Shown: positions 8,677-17,679 of the stretch, in pieces
How the letters are laid out: every line of letters begins with the position of its first letter
How positions within the stretch are numbered: position 1 is the stretch's first letter
NCBI GenBank assembly: GCA_029251865.1
Contig: JAQXCN010000022.1
Location: forward strand, 1-37,597
Direction: 5' to 3'
DNA from: Crocinitomicaceae bacterium
Lineage (GTDB): Bacteria > Bacteroidota > Bacteroidia > Flavobacteriales_D > Crocinitomicaceae
DNA: 37,597 bases
The notes under the pieces: model-generated
The model's input: the letters and a program-made list of their open reading frames with translations, nothing else
The model's database searches: none
Told to the model about the DNA's origin: nothing
Translations under genes and position numbers: made by a program

Positions 8677-10211
8677 TGCAAGAAATTTCTTTTTATTGTA
8701 GTCCTGAACAAGCTGTTGATGAAGCGTATTTGAAAAACACCATTGCGCAAAAACTTAAAATAACATCGGAGTTTAACTACAAATGGCATAAGCGCAGTGT
8801 TGATGCTAGGAAGAAAATGATAAAAGTCAGATGTAGTTTTCATGTATACATCGGAGAAGAAAAATCACCTAAGGGATATGAACCTTTATTTCCGAAATTA
8901 AATCCCAACAAAAAAATACACATAATAGGTCTTGGACCAGCGGGATTGTTCGCTGCGCTAGCCGCCCTTGAACAGGGAATTAAACCAATAGTATACGAAC
9001 GTGGAAAGGCTGTGAAGGGTAGGATAAAAGATATTGGGAAACTGAATAGAAAAGGAATTGTGAATGAAAATAGCAATTACTGTTTTGGAGAAGGAGGCGC
9101 AGGAACTTACTCTGATGGAAAGCTCTATACACGTTCAAAAAAAAGAGGCGCAGTACGTCAAGTTTTAGAGACTTTTGTTTATTTCGGTGCCAATGAGGAC
9201 ATCCTTGTTGAAGCGCACCCTCACATTGGAACAAATAAGCTACCAAGAATAGTTTCCGCTATGAGCAATAAAATCATTGAATTAGGTGGAGAAATTCATT
9301 TTGAGCATAAGCTTACGAACATAACTATCAAAAAAGAGAAAATTCAATCTATTGAACTAAATTCCGAATTAAAAGTAGCCGTAGACAAACTAATACTTGC
9401 AACAGGTCACTCAGCTCGCGATATTTTCGATCTTTTACACAAAAACAATATCAAGATACAAGCCAAGCCATTTGCGTTAGGCGTGAGGGTTGAGCACAGT
9501 CAAGAATTCATAGATAAAGCCCAGTACCACGGAAGAAAAAGTGATGCATATATTCCCCCTGCATCATATAGACTTGTAACACAATCAGAGGATAAAGGAG
9601 TCTATTCTTTCTGTATGTGTCCCGGAGGAATTATCGCTCCTTGTGCCACCTCTAATAATGAGGTTGTCACTAATGGTTGGTCTCCTTCAAAGCGAAATAA
9701 CCCCTATGCGAATTCAGGTATTGTCGTCACTGTTAATCCAGATGACCTTGACAACCCTAACGACCCTTTTTGCGGCGTTAAATTTCAACAATACATAGAA
9801 CGAAAAGCGTGGGATCTTGCCGGAAAGAATCAAAAAGTTCCTGCACAAAGACTAAAAGACTTTATCGATAATGAAAAATCGATTGATTTCCCGAGGTCAT
9901 CTTACCAGCCAGGAATTGAAAGTATAAAAATGGATGATCTCTTTCCTGAATTTATAATCAAAAGACTACGCGCGGCCTTTAAAGATTTTGATAAAAAAAT
10001 AAAGGGCTTTATAACAAATGACGCTGTTGTCCATGCGCCCGAATCACGAACTTCGTCTCCCATACTTATACCCAGAGATAAAGAGCTATTCAATCATGAA
10101 GGTATTTCCAATCTATACCCATGTGCTGAAGGCGCTGGTTACGCAGGAGGCATTGTATCCGCAGCGATTGATGGTATCAATTGTGTTCAAGCCATCTCAA
10201 AAGTGATTTAA
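8676..10211 (+). CDS. FAD-dependent oxidoreductase (COG2509 type)
   Basis: This 511-residue flavoprotein belongs to the uncharacterised FAD-dependent dehydrogenase group COG2509. The ATG at 8676 overlaps the porT stop by one base and starts directly at MQEISFYCSPEQA; an upstream frame extension runs inside porT. The N-terminal 75 residues form a small alpha/beta domain, followed by the dinucleotide-binding IIGLGPAGLFAALAAL (Gly85, Gly87, Gly90), the signature GEGGAGTYSDGKLYTRS, a second motif LILATGHSARDIF, and the terminal CAEGAGYAGGIVSAAIDG. The substrate is unknown for the family. Tight coupling to porT may reflect only shared transcription. Confidence 0.85.
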   Translation: MQEISFYCSPEQAVDEAYLKNTIAQKLKITSEFNYKWHKRSVDARKKMIKVRCSFHVYIGEEKSPKGYEPLFPKLNPNKKIHIIGLGPAGLFAALAALEQGIKPIVYERGKAVKGRIKDIGKLNRKGIVNENSNYCFGEGGAGTYSDGKLYTRSKKRGAVRQVLETFVYFGANEDILVEAHPHIGTNKLPRIVSAMSNKIIELGGEIHFEHKLTNITIKKEKIQSIELNSELKVAVDKLILATGHSARDIFDLLHKNNIKIQAKPFALGVRVEHSQEFIDKAQYHGRKSDAYIPPASYRLVTQSEDKGVYSFCMCPGGIIAPCATSNNEVVTNGWSPSKRNNPYANSGIVVTVNPDDLDNPNDPFCGVKFQQYIERKAWDLAGKNQKVPAQRLKDFIDNEKSIDFPRSSYQPGIESIKMDDLFPEFIIKRLRAAFKDFDKKIKGFITNDAVVHAPESRTSSPILIPRDKELFNHEGISNLYPCAEGAGYAGGIVSAAIDGINCVQAISKVI

Positions 10212-10401
10212 CTCAATTCCTAAAGGCATTTCCTCAGTCAATAAAACATTTTAAAATAGAGTAAACAAAACTGATTGTAATCCTCTAAACTTGTCTACTT
10301 CGAATACACTTTAATCATCAGATTTAATAACAATCCTAAATCTTAAAAATTAGCGTGTTTTTTTATATCCTAAAATTGAGAACCTCTTTTAAAAAATGTA
10401 C

Positions 10402-10409
10402 TATTTTTG
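10402..10409 (+). promoter_or_regulatory. -7 promoter box upstream of the first paralogous secreted protein
   Basis: TATTTTTG is a perfect TAnnTTTG match; an ATTG 23 bases upstream (10375-10378) may serve as a weak -33 element. The start codon is at 10458, leaving a leader of about 45 bases. The 246-base gap 10212-10457 shows nothing else recognisable beyond AT-rich sequence. Confidence 0.5.
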
Positions 10410-10457
10410 CACTTTCAAAACGATAGAAGTAATAAACACTCCAAAAAAAATACTCCT

Positions 10458-11510
10458 ATGATACACCTTATTTCGATCATCTCTTTTTTATTTTTAACAT
10501 TCTTCACTTTTGGTCAACAAATCAGTCAAATAGGTTCAGATTTTGATAATTGCGGAGGTACGCCAGCGTATGGTTTATTTGACTATTCTCAATCATCAAT
10601 GCTCTATTTAGCAACAGAATTGGAAGCCGTTGGGATTTCTGCAGGCAATTCAATAACTGCTCTTGAATTTCAATTTAACAGTTGGGATAGCGGTTATGAA
10701 TTAGACAATCAAACAATAAAAATGGCGCATGTTTCTGAATCTAGTCTTCCCAACCCTGGATCACCCGATTACAGTTCTTTAACTGTTTCAGATACCACAA
10801 CGGTAAAAAATGAATTCGACTTCCGTGGTTTTTCAGGAATTACGTGGGGCCAATTCGATTTTGATACTCCTTTTGTCTGGGATGGCGTAAGTAATATTCT
10901 TATCACATGGGAGAATAGAGATGGCTCATGGAGTGGTGGTTATGGTTGGCTAGAAGGAAGAAGTATTGCTAATCGTTGTCACATATGGTTCAAAGATGAT
11001 AACTATCCGGTTGCAAGTAGCAGCGAAGTCCGTGATTTACCGAATATTAAATTACACACAACATTTAACCCACTTCCAATTACGTTATTAGAGTTTAAAG
11101 GTGAATTATTGAACAATGAAAACCATGTTTCTGTAAAATTAGATTGGACGACAGCCTCTGAAAAAGACAATAATTATTTTACTGTTTGGCGCTCACTTGA
11201 TGGTCAAGATTGGGAAGAAATCTTCAATTTGGTTGGTGCTGGAAATTCGAATCACGAAATAAAATATCAGTATATAGACCAAAACATTAATCTTCAACGC
11301 GCCTCACATAAAACCATCTACTACAGACTTTCACAAACAGATTACGACGGTACTAAAGAGTATTTTCAAATCATTCCGATTGAATTGAAATCGAAAAAAA
11401 CACATGTCGTAAAAAGAACGAACTTGATGGGACAAGAAATCTTAATTGGGCATAAAGGGCTTATTATTGAAACATGGAACAATGGTTACGTCTCCAAGTC
11501 CTTTAATTAG
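10458..11510 (+). CDS. secreted surface protein with T9SS-like tail, paralogue 1
   Basis: This is a 350-residue exported protein of unknown function. The ATG at 10458 begins a signal peptide (MIHLISIISFLFLTFFTFGQ); an upstream TTG at 10407 lies inside the promoter. Residues about 25-210 form a beta-rich domain with YLATELEAVGISAGNSITAL, FDTPFVWDGVSNILITWENR and SWSGGYGW, a pattern common in Bacteroidota secreted proteins. After an LPITLLEFKGE junction comes the frequent surface-protein module (LDWTTASEKDNNYFTVWRS, YRLSQTDYDGT). The C-terminus (RTNLMGQEILIGHKG to NNGYVSKSFN) looks like a shortened T9SS sorting segment. It is a tandem paralogue of the following gene. A role in adhesion is only a guess. 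Confidence 0.75.
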   Translation: MIHLISIISFLFLTFFTFGQQISQIGSDFDNCGGTPAYGLFDYSQSSMLYLATELEAVGISAGNSITALEFQFNSWDSGYELDNQTIKMAHVSESSLPNPGSPDYSSLTVSDTTTVKNEFDFRGFSGITWGQFDFDTPFVWDGVSNILITWENRDGSWSGGYGWLEGRSIANRCHIWFKDDNYPVASSSEVRDLPNIKLHTTFNPLPITLLEFKGELLNNENHVSVKLDWTTASEKDNNYFTVWRSLDGQDWEEIFNLVGAGNSNHEIKYQYIDQNINLQRASHKTIYYRLSQTDYDGTKEYFQIIPIELKSKKTHVVKRTNLMGQEILIGHKGLIIETWNNGYVSKSFN

Positions 11511-11580
11511 AGCAATAAATACACTTTGCATTGTATAACTAAAACTGACTTTTATCATTTTATGATTTAGAATGTGAATA

Positions 11581-11588
11581 TACTTTTG
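11581..11588 (+). promoter_or_regulatory. -7 promoter box of the second paralogous secreted protein
   Basis: TACTTTTG is a perfect TAnnTTTG match, 32 bases before the ATG at 11621. The second copy therefore appears to have its own promoter rather than relying on its tandem neighbour 110 bases upstream. Confidence 0.45.
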
Positions 11589-11620
11589 TGACTTGAAAAT
11601 CTAAATTATTCAATGTCAGT

Positions 11621-12751
11621 ATGAAGTGTAAAGCCATTTATCTCCTGTTATCCCTTTTACCATTCAATTTTGTTAGCCAAATCACAACCACTATTGAAAT
11701 TCGAAAGGGAACTTCTAATATTAATTCCGTTCCATTTAACGGATTATACGACTATTCACAATTCGGTACGATTTACACACGTGATGAAATTTTAAATGCT
11801 GGAATTGACGCTGGTATCGATCTCTCAAATGGCGGTAATATCACCTCTCTTTTTTTTGAATATTACGGGTGGAGTTCGGGTTACGTGGCAAGTAATCAAA
11901 CAGTAAAGATTTCTCATTCCGATGCAACGCAAATAGAAAGAGGTCCCTTTGGGGATGGTCTTTCATATGCTTATCCGGATTATGGACATTTAACTTTAAG
12001 AAATACTACCGTTGTGAAAGATGATTTCACCTTTACAAACCCAAATAGCGAAAACTGGGAAGAAATTGGAGGAAATACCGCGGGGCAAACATCAGGTTTT
12101 GATACTCCATTTTATTGGAATGGTGTTGATAACATATTAATCTCTTGGGAAAATAGAGATGGGTCGTGGATGAGTGGATATGGCTTCCTTAAAGGCGGAG
12201 GAGACTCAAGACGCGCTCACAACTGGTATAATGACAATAGTTACCCTACAGCCTCCTCGGGAAATAATAAATCCGCACCTAATATAAAATTGAATTTTGA
12301 ATCCTTCACTCCTCTACCTATTGCGCTAAACTCATTTACAGGGATTGTCGCCACAGAAGCAGAAAATCAAATACAGTTGGATTGGACAACTCAATCAGAA
12401 AAGGACAACGATTACTTTACAATTTGGCGTTCGTTTAATGGTCAAGATTGGCAAGAAATAGGGCACGTAATAGGCTCCGGGAACTCTAATGAGCTTATAA
12501 ACTATCAATACATAGATAGAATTATGATTTCTCAACAGGGTAATAACAAATCCATTTATTACAAATTATCCCAAACAGATTATGATGGTACTCAGGTGTT
12601 TTTTCATGTTATACTCGTAGAGATTAAATCAGCGAAAACTCATATTGTACGTAGAACCAATCTCGTAGGACAAGAGGTTGATCCGTACTCTAAAGGATGG
12701 ATTATCGAAACATGGAACAATGGAGAGGTCGTTAAAACCGTTCATGATTAA
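11621..12751 (+). CDS. secreted surface protein with T9SS-like tail, paralogue 2
   Basis: This 376-residue exported protein is a clear paralogue of the preceding gene. The signal peptide is MKCKAIYLLLSLLPFNFVSQ. Shared blocks include DYSQ near the N-terminus, FDTPFYWNGVDNILISWENR, an SYPTASS segment, LDWTTQSEKDNDYFTIWRS, GQDWQEI, KLSQTDYDGT and the tail RTNLVGQEV to IIETWNNGEVVKT. It differs by an insertion at about residues 100-155 (QIERGPFGDG onwards, through NWEEIGGNTAGQ). The repeated tail suggests a common export signal; its WNNG core in place of the usual YxLKV ending sets it apart from the type A T9SS tail on the esterase. Function is unknown. Confidence 0.75.
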   Translation: MKCKAIYLLLSLLPFNFVSQITTTIEIRKGTSNINSVPFNGLYDYSQFGTIYTRDEILNAGIDAGIDLSNGGNITSLFFEYYGWSSGYVASNQTVKISHSDATQIERGPFGDGLSYAYPDYGHLTLRNTTVVKDDFTFTNPNSENWEEIGGNTAGQTSGFDTPFYWNGVDNILISWENRDGSWMSGYGFLKGGGDSRRAHNWYNDNSYPTASSGNNKSAPNIKLNFESFTPLPIALNSFTGIVATEAENQIQLDWTTQSEKDNDYFTIWRSFNGQDWQEIGHVIGSGNSNELINYQYIDRIMISQQGNNKSIYYKLSQTDYDGTQVFFHVILVEIKSAKTHIVRRTNLVGQEVDPYSKGWIIETWNNGEVVKTVHD

Positions 12752-12787
12752 GTAACCACTTGATTATTTAAAATGATTAGTTGGTTG

Positions 12788-12795
12788 TAATTTTG
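12788..12795 (+). promoter_or_regulatory. possible second upstream -7 box for mnmA
   Basis: TAATTTTG matches TAnnTTTG exactly within the 119-base gap before mnmA, 75 bases upstream of its start. It could be an additional promoter giving a leadered transcript alongside the start-proximal box at 12859. In such AT-rich sequence a chance match is quite possible. Confidence 0.25.
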
Positions 12796-12858
12796 TAACA
12801 TATTTGCCGGGGACTAAACTGGTTTCACCATCCTTATTAGATAATCGATAAAACCTTC

Positions 12859-12866
12859 TATTTTTG
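12859..12866 (+). promoter_or_regulatory. -7 promoter box of mnmA, adjacent to the start codon
   Basis: TATTTTTG is a perfect TAnnTTTG match followed by only four bases (TAGT) before the ATG at 12871, predicting a leaderless mRNA. No TTTG is evident at -33. Confidence 0.5.
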
Positions 12867-12870
12867 TAGT

Positions 12871-14040
12871 ATGAAAAGAGTTGTCGTTGGTCTTTCTGGT
12901 GGAGTGGACTCAAGTGTTGCTGCTTACCTTCTTCAAAAAGAAGGTTATGAGGTTATTGGTATGTTTATGAAAAACTGGCATGATGAATCCGTTACAATTT
13001 CGGATGACTGTCCATGGATTGATGACTCAAATGATGCACTTATGGTTGCTGATGCGCTTGGTATTCCTTTTCAAGTTATTGACTTAAGTAAAGAATACAA
13101 AGAGCGTATTGTTAATTATATGTTTGATGAATACGAGCAAGGAAGAACTCCTAATCCTGATGTATTATGTAATCGTGAAATAAAATTTGATGTTTTCCTT
13201 AAGGCAGCAATGGAATTAGGTGCCGACTATGTTGCTACCGGTCACTACTGTCAAAAAAAAATGAATACAGACAATGAATATGATTTAATATCAGGAAGAG
13301 ATCCTTCTAAAGACCAATCCTATTTTCTCTGCCAAATTACACAGAAGCAATTAGCAAAGGCCCTTTTCCCTATTGGGAACCTACTCAAAAGTGAGGTCAG
13401 AGCAATTGCTAGTAAAATTAATTTAATTACCGCGGATAAAAAGGATTCTCAAGGACTTTGTTTTGTAGGTAAAATCAAGTTGCCTGAATTTCTACAGCAA
13501 CAACTGAAATCTATAGAAGGTCCAGTTATTGAAATCCCTGAAGGCTTAAGTCAATTTAAAGATTATAAGAATTTGACCAATGACACCGCTCATATTGAAG
13601 AACTCTGCAAACCTTTTACTTATAAAAAATCAGATGGTATTGAAGTTAGTAAACATGCAGGGGCTCATTTTTATACAATTGGACAAAGAAAAGGACTGCA
13701 CATTGGAGGTAGACCACAACCAAGTTTTGTGATTGCTACAAATACAGAGGAAAACATTGTATACTCTGGACAAACGGACGCCCATCCTGGATTAAATAGG
13801 ATTGCATTAAAAATAGAGTCAGGCAGTCAGAACTGGATTAGTCGCCATAATGAACATGAGGAGATAGATTATGATTTTAGAATACGATATAGACAGTCTC
13901 TTCAGAAAGGCAAGTTGGTACAAAAAAACGGATTTTGTTATGTACTTTTCCATAATAAGCAAAAAGGAATCAGTCCAGGCCAATTTGTTGCATGGTACGA
14001 GAATGACGTTCTCGTTGGCTCTGGTGTAATTGAAAATTAA
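12871..14040 (+). CDS. mnmA: tRNA-specific 2-thiouridylase MnmA
   Basis: This 389-residue enzyme adds sulfur to C2 of the wobble uridine of tRNA Lys, Glu and Gln. The PP-loop ATPase signature GLSGGVDSSVAAYLL is at 7-21. The two catalytic cysteines are visible: Cys100 in NPDVLCNREIKF and Cys197 in DSQGLCFVGK. The central FYTIGQRKGLHIGG and terminal GISPGQFVAWYEND complete the family pattern. The C-terminal half carries a modest insertion around residues 205-255 relative to short bacterial forms, as is seen in some Bacteroidota. The TAA stop overlaps the stop of a possible convergent small gene by 4 bases. Confidence 0.96.
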   Translation: MKRVVVGLSGGVDSSVAAYLLQKEGYEVIGMFMKNWHDESVTISDDCPWIDDSNDALMVADALGIPFQVIDLSKEYKERIVNYMFDEYEQGRTPNPDVLCNREIKFDVFLKAAMELGADYVATGHYCQKKMNTDNEYDLISGRDPSKDQSYFLCQITQKQLAKALFPIGNLLKSEVRAIASKINLITADKKDSQGLCFVGKIKLPEFLQQQLKSIEGPVIEIPEGLSQFKDYKNLTNDTAHIEELCKPFTYKKSDGIEVSKHAGAHFYTIGQRKGLHIGGRPQPSFVIATNTEENIVYSGQTDAHPGLNRIALKIESGSQNWISRHNEHEEIDYDFRIRYRQSLQKGKLVQKNGFCYVLFHNKQKGISPGQFVAWYENDVLVGSGVIEN

Positions 14041-14225
14041 TTCATATTAATTGAAAATAACAAAGTGTCATTTTTAACACTTGTACGGCCTTTCAGTGTA
14101 TCCATCAATGAGGCCACCTCATGAATATCAATCGTACTATGAACACCTAGCTCTTTATGCTTAGATAATTTCAATTGTGCTTTCTTAACTCGATTTGTTC
14201 TTAAAGTTTGTACGTTACGTTTCAT
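14037..14225 (-). CDS. possible small basic protein, unknown
   Basis: A 62-residue open frame starts at the ATG at 14225 (MKRNVQTLRTNRVKKAQLKL) and ends by a 4-base stop overlap with mnmA. The N-terminal half is strongly basic with a helical look; the C-terminal half (STIDIHEVASLMDTLKG) is more acidic and amphipathic. The frame can extend upstream to 14276, but that part is Trp/Cys-rich and less plausible. I do not recognise a family. In favour are its fit in the otherwise empty 304-base gap 14041-14344 and stop-overlap geometry like neighbouring gene pairs. Against are its size and lack of a clear promoter. Confidence 0.4.
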   Translation of the reverse strand: MKRNVQTLRTNRVKKAQLKLSKHKELGVHSTIDIHEVASLMDTLKGRTSVKNDTLLFSINMN

Positions 14226-14333
14226 ATCAATTCGTTTTCTGATTACTCTAACGCAAATACTGTTCCAAGGTTGCAATTTTAAAAAGTCATATAGATTTAT
14301 ACTAATGATATTTAATATAAAGTGATGTAGTCG

Positions 14334-14341
14334 TATATTTG
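14334..14341 (+). promoter_or_regulatory. -7 promoter box of the lipoprotein gene, adjacent to the start
   Basis: TATATTTG is a perfect TAnnTTTG match. Three bases (TCT) separate it from the ATG at 14345, again predicting a leaderless transcript. An in-frame TTG within this box is a spurious upstream start. Confidence 0.5.
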
Positions 14342-14344
14342 TCT

Positions 14345-15160
14345 ATGAACCGAATTATATCCCTTCTTGTTCTGCTGTTGTCCCTTAGCTGCGAGCACGA
14401 CAAACCTAAGCAAGACAACTCTGATGCTAAAGGGATTGATTTAGAAACAACGCGAAATAAAGAACAACATGGTTTTCTTCTTGATAGCTCCGCGTATTTT
14501 GTTGACTCAGTAGTTCGCTCCTTCGTAGAATTTTCAATACAAACACTCCCTAATGAAAATTACACTTACGAAATTTACCAGGCATCACTAAACCCTGATC
14601 AAATTACCGACGCCATTATAAGTGTTAACAGGTGTGCATATGCAAAAGAGAAGGCAGAAAATTCGGGGTATCTTTCACAAGCGGAAAACGTTGGGTTTAT
14701 GGGGCCTTTCAATTTATTTATATTTTACGACGGTGCATCTAACACTTTTACGATGCCCGTGCCGGTGCCTTCTTCCCCCCTGCTTCCACTATCCATAAGC
14801 TTCGAAAACATATCATCGAATAGACATAAAGATTTAGTTGTCGATTTTAGAATTCGAAATTCGAGTTATAAGGAGATTTATTTTTTATTTAACAATAAGC
14901 CTAGTAAAGTATTCCAATGGAAAAACTTTGATGGACTTGGAACAAAAGAATCAGAAGCTTATGGCTTTGAGTTTAATCCAGGTAATGGCCGAGTTCGAGA
15001 TATTGTGGTATACAACGCACAAATTAAAGCACCAAAGGCAGAAATAGACCCCTTTATCTACAAACCGGAAATTTTAAATTCCACAGAGTTACTGAAGAAC
15101 TTCTTTTATGTACCTGCGCAAGGCAAATATTTCTCGACTAAAAATGGCCTCGAAGAGTAA
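14345..15160 (+). CDS. lipoprotein of unknown function
   Basis: This is a 271-residue predicted lipoprotein. The ATG at 14345 gives a short basic start, a hydrophobic stretch and the lipobox LSLSC with Cys16, followed by a charged linker (EHDKPKQDNSDAKG). No known domain is recognised. Visible features are an LNPDQITDAIISVNRCAYA segment, a central hydrophobic FNLFIFYDG, and GNGRVRDIVVYNAQI near the end, suggesting a soluble mostly beta domain on the periplasmic or outer-leaflet side. It ends in a 23-base convergent overlap with the TonB-dependent receptor gene. The DQITDAII and HKDLVVDFRI stretches resemble proteins that report quantities of a substrate, but no function is proposed. Confidence 0.7.
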   Translation: MNRIISLLVLLLSLSCEHDKPKQDNSDAKGIDLETTRNKEQHGFLLDSSAYFVDSVVRSFVEFSIQTLPNENYTYEIYQASLNPDQITDAIISVNRCAYAKEKAENSGYLSQAENVGFMGPFNLFIFYDGASNTFTMPVPVPSSPLLPLSISFENISSNRHKDLVVDFRIRNSSYKEIYFLFNNKPSKVFQWKNFDGLGTKESEAYGFEFNPGNGRVRDIVVYNAQIKAPKAEIDPFIYKPEILNSTELLKNFFYVPAQGKYFSTKNGLEE

Positions 15161-17675
15161 TTATGAAATTGCGACCCGGTGCAGATATATTCGAGGCAAA
15201 GCTTCGGTAATTTCGATCTAAAATATTTTCACAAGCCAGCTGTAAAGAAAAGTTGTTTGAAAAGGCGTAGTTGATTCTTGTATTTAAAGTATACCAACTT
15301 GGCATACCCAATCCCTCAAGGGCAAAAGCATAATTGTCTTCCCCAAGAAGATTATAATCTGCATATCGCTTCCAAGCGGAATAATTCACAAAGGCCTCTG
15401 CAACACATCTTTTCTTCTGGTATTTGATGCTTACCTTCCCAAATAATGGTGGAATATGGTCTAGAGGATAGGGTATAGAATCTGTTAAAATACGTCCATA
15501 GGTATAATTTAACGTTGAATAAAGGGTAAGGCATCTCCCTATTGACCCGCTAATCAAACCTTCAACACCACAAACAAAAGCCCTATTTGCATTGGTTGTA
15601 GTAATCACTTGACTGAAGGAGCCATCATAAAAAACGGAATCAGCGCCCTCCATTGTTCCACCTTGAATCGTCAAAGCATTTGTTAAATAAGTCCCATAAA
15701 GATTTGTGGAGAAATTGATGTTTTTAAAAAAAAGAAATTCCGCTCCTAATTCTAAATTATATGAATACTCAGGTTTCAAATCTGGATTAGGAACGATAAC
15801 TTTTCCTGGGACAGATTCAAATACCTTGGATACATCGTCCACATTTGGCGCCCGAAAACCTGTAGCAGTTGAAAACGTGAATCTAACTCCCTTTTTTGGC
15901 ATATAAATCAATCCTAAATTCCCATTGAGAGAAGAATTTTGTTGGTTGATCGAATTAAACGGAAAAGGAAAGAAAGTTTGATCAAGGAATAATGCATTGA
16001 GTCTGACATATGAAGCACGTACACCGCCATTTATAATCATCCTTTTATTCAGTTCCCAGGTATCCGTACAGTAAATTGCAAAAGATGACATATCAGATCC
16101 TCCATCGGGATAACGGGTATCAAGGACTGAATTTTCAAGCGTATATATTTTTGTCGAATAAGCTGTAGAACCAACAATATTGTGTGATATATCCAATCCA
16201 TAATTCAGTTCATGCTTACCTTCTCTTTCTATATAAATGGAATCCCCATTTTCTTCAAACTGAATTAAATCCTTAGAGAAATCTATATTTAATGTAAAAA
16301 TATCTAAATCCTCTATTCTACTTTTCAAGTGGTCATCTCGGAATCTCCTTACCATTCTGCTCTCCGTAATCGCCTGATAGGCTGCAATAAACTTTGCATT
16401 GTCATACCATTTATTAGACTTAGAATGCTCGAGAGTATAAGACGACAGGAACCTATATTGCGGTCCATAATACCATTCAGCATATTTAGCGACCCCATTT
16501 TCGAGTTGTGTAAGGCGGTCATATCTATCAATATCACTGGAATTTGAAAGCTGCAAATTCAGCTTGTGCGTAAAATACGCATTCTGCTTAAACATAAACT
16601 TTTGTAACAAGTCTAATTGCTGATACGCAGAACCTAACTGTAGGTTAGGGTCGGCATTGCTCACCATTGTATCCAAATAATCAACTTGGGTTACGTACCA
16701 ATTTCGAGCCCCAAAACCCTGGGTTAAATCAGACCTATTCGCTCCTTGTTGTAAGTCACCAAAATCAGAAAAAGTAACAGAACTTAAAGAACCCAACTTC
16801 TTATTGGCAACAGATACATGTGCGTTTGTTGCAAAGCCATTTGCGGCCGTAAAATATCTTGTATATGCATCCCCGATTATAAGCGGCTTTTCTTTATGGC
16901 TGAGTTTCGGGTCTTTTGTGGTAAAACTCATCACCCCTCCTATTGCATCAGAACCATAAACAACTGATCCGGGACCAAATAAGACCTCTACCCGATTCAT
17001 AATAGAATTATCTAGCGTAATGATATTCTGCAAATGGCCACCTCTATATATTGCGTTATTCATGCGTACACCATCAACAACCATTAAAACCTTATTAGTT
17101 TCAAACCCTCTGATAATTGGACTCCCTCCTCCTAACTGACTCTTCTGAACAAAAACATTTCCTGTAGCACCGATCAAATCTGCCATCGATGATTGGTTTT
17201 GATTTTTAATTTCTTCACTTTTAATTACACGTATTTTTTGTATTACATCACGTTTTTTCTCAGAAATTCGATTTGCGGAAACGACCGTTTCATCAAGTGT
17301 ATTTGCATTTGATATTAAATACATCTTAAAATCTGCTTTTTCTAAAGCAGTAAAATCACATTTCACAAGAATATAGTTTTCATGAAGAAATACTATACCA
17401 AAATCAGAATACGATTCGTTATTAAATAAATCCGTAGAAAATCTACCTTTTTTATTCGTGAAATATTGTTCCAACCCAGCTCTATCAATTGTAGATTTCT
17501 CTTGTCGAATTGGGTCCATGACATTGGAACCCGAATATTCAATTATTACCTGAACATCATGAATAGGGAAACCCGAAGTCTCATCTAAAACGGTGATTTT
17601 TTGTTGTGCAAAAAACACGCTAGTAAAAGAGAGTGAAATACCAACTAGAAAAGCCTTAAAAGAATCCCGTATCAC
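15138..17675 (-). CDS. TonB-dependent outer-membrane receptor, heme-receptor-like
   Basis: This 845-residue outer-membrane receptor imports a ligand using TonB energy. A signal peptide (1-23, ending FFAQ) is followed by an N-terminal carboxypeptidase-regulatory-like domain (about 25-120), a Ton-box-like LDETVVSA near 127-134, the plug (about 145-255, with SPIIRGFETNKVLMVVDGVR and GPGSVVYGSDAIGGVMSF) and the barrel, ending in aromatic RGHF. FRAP (607-610) and NPDL (630-633) are the paired barrel motifs of heme/hemoglobin receptors such as HmuR, so heme is the best substrate guess. Siderophore uptake remains possible because no heme-processing genes are nearby. The start is a GTG next to the promoter's -7 box. 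Confidence 0.88.
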   Translation of the reverse strand: MIRDSFKAFLVGISLSFTSVFFAQQKITVLDETSGFPIHDVQVIIEYSGSNVMDPIRQEKSTIDRAGLEQYFTNKKGRFSTDLFNNESYSDFGIVFLHENYILVKCDFTALEKADFKMYLISNANTLDETVVSANRISEKKRDVIQKIRVIKSEEIKNQNQSSMADLIGATGNVFVQKSQLGGGSPIIRGFETNKVLMVVDGVRMNNAIYRGGHLQNIITLDNSIMNRVEVLFGPGSVVYGSDAIGGVMSFTTKDPKLSHKEKPLIIGDAYTRYFTAANGFATNAHVSVANKKLGSLSSVTFSDFGDLQQGANRSDLTQGFGARNWYVTQVDYLDTMVSNADPNLQLGSAYQQLDLLQKFMFKQNAYFTHKLNLQLSNSSDIDRYDRLTQLENGVAKYAEWYYGPQYRFLSSYTLEHSKSNKWYDNAKFIAAYQAITESRMVRRFRDDHLKSRIEDLDIFTLNIDFSKDLIQFEENGDSIYIEREGKHELNYGLDISHNIVGSTAYSTKIYTLENSVLDTRYPDGGSDMSSFAIYCTDTWELNKRMIINGGVRASYVRLNALFLDQTFFPFPFNSINQQNSSLNGNLGLIYMPKKGVRFTFSTATGFRAPNVDDVSKVFESVPGKVIVPNPDLKPEYSYNLELGAEFLFFKNINFSTNLYGTYLTNALTIQGGTMEGADSVFYDGSFSQVITTTNANRAFVCGVEGLISGSIGRCLTLYSTLNYTYGRILTDSIPYPLDHIPPLFGKVSIKYQKKRCVAEAFVNYSAWKRYADYNLLGEDNYAFALEGLGMPSWYTLNTRINYAFSNNFSLQLACENILDRNYRSFASNISAPGRNFIITLRGHF

Positions 17676-17679
17676 ACTG

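Noticed and set aside
10407-10457. An upstream in-frame TTG start for the first paralogous secreted protein
   Set aside because: The TTG is part of the TATTTTTG promoter box; the downstream ATG at 10458 starts a proper signal peptide. The same applies to TTG codons at 14339 and 28871 (minus).
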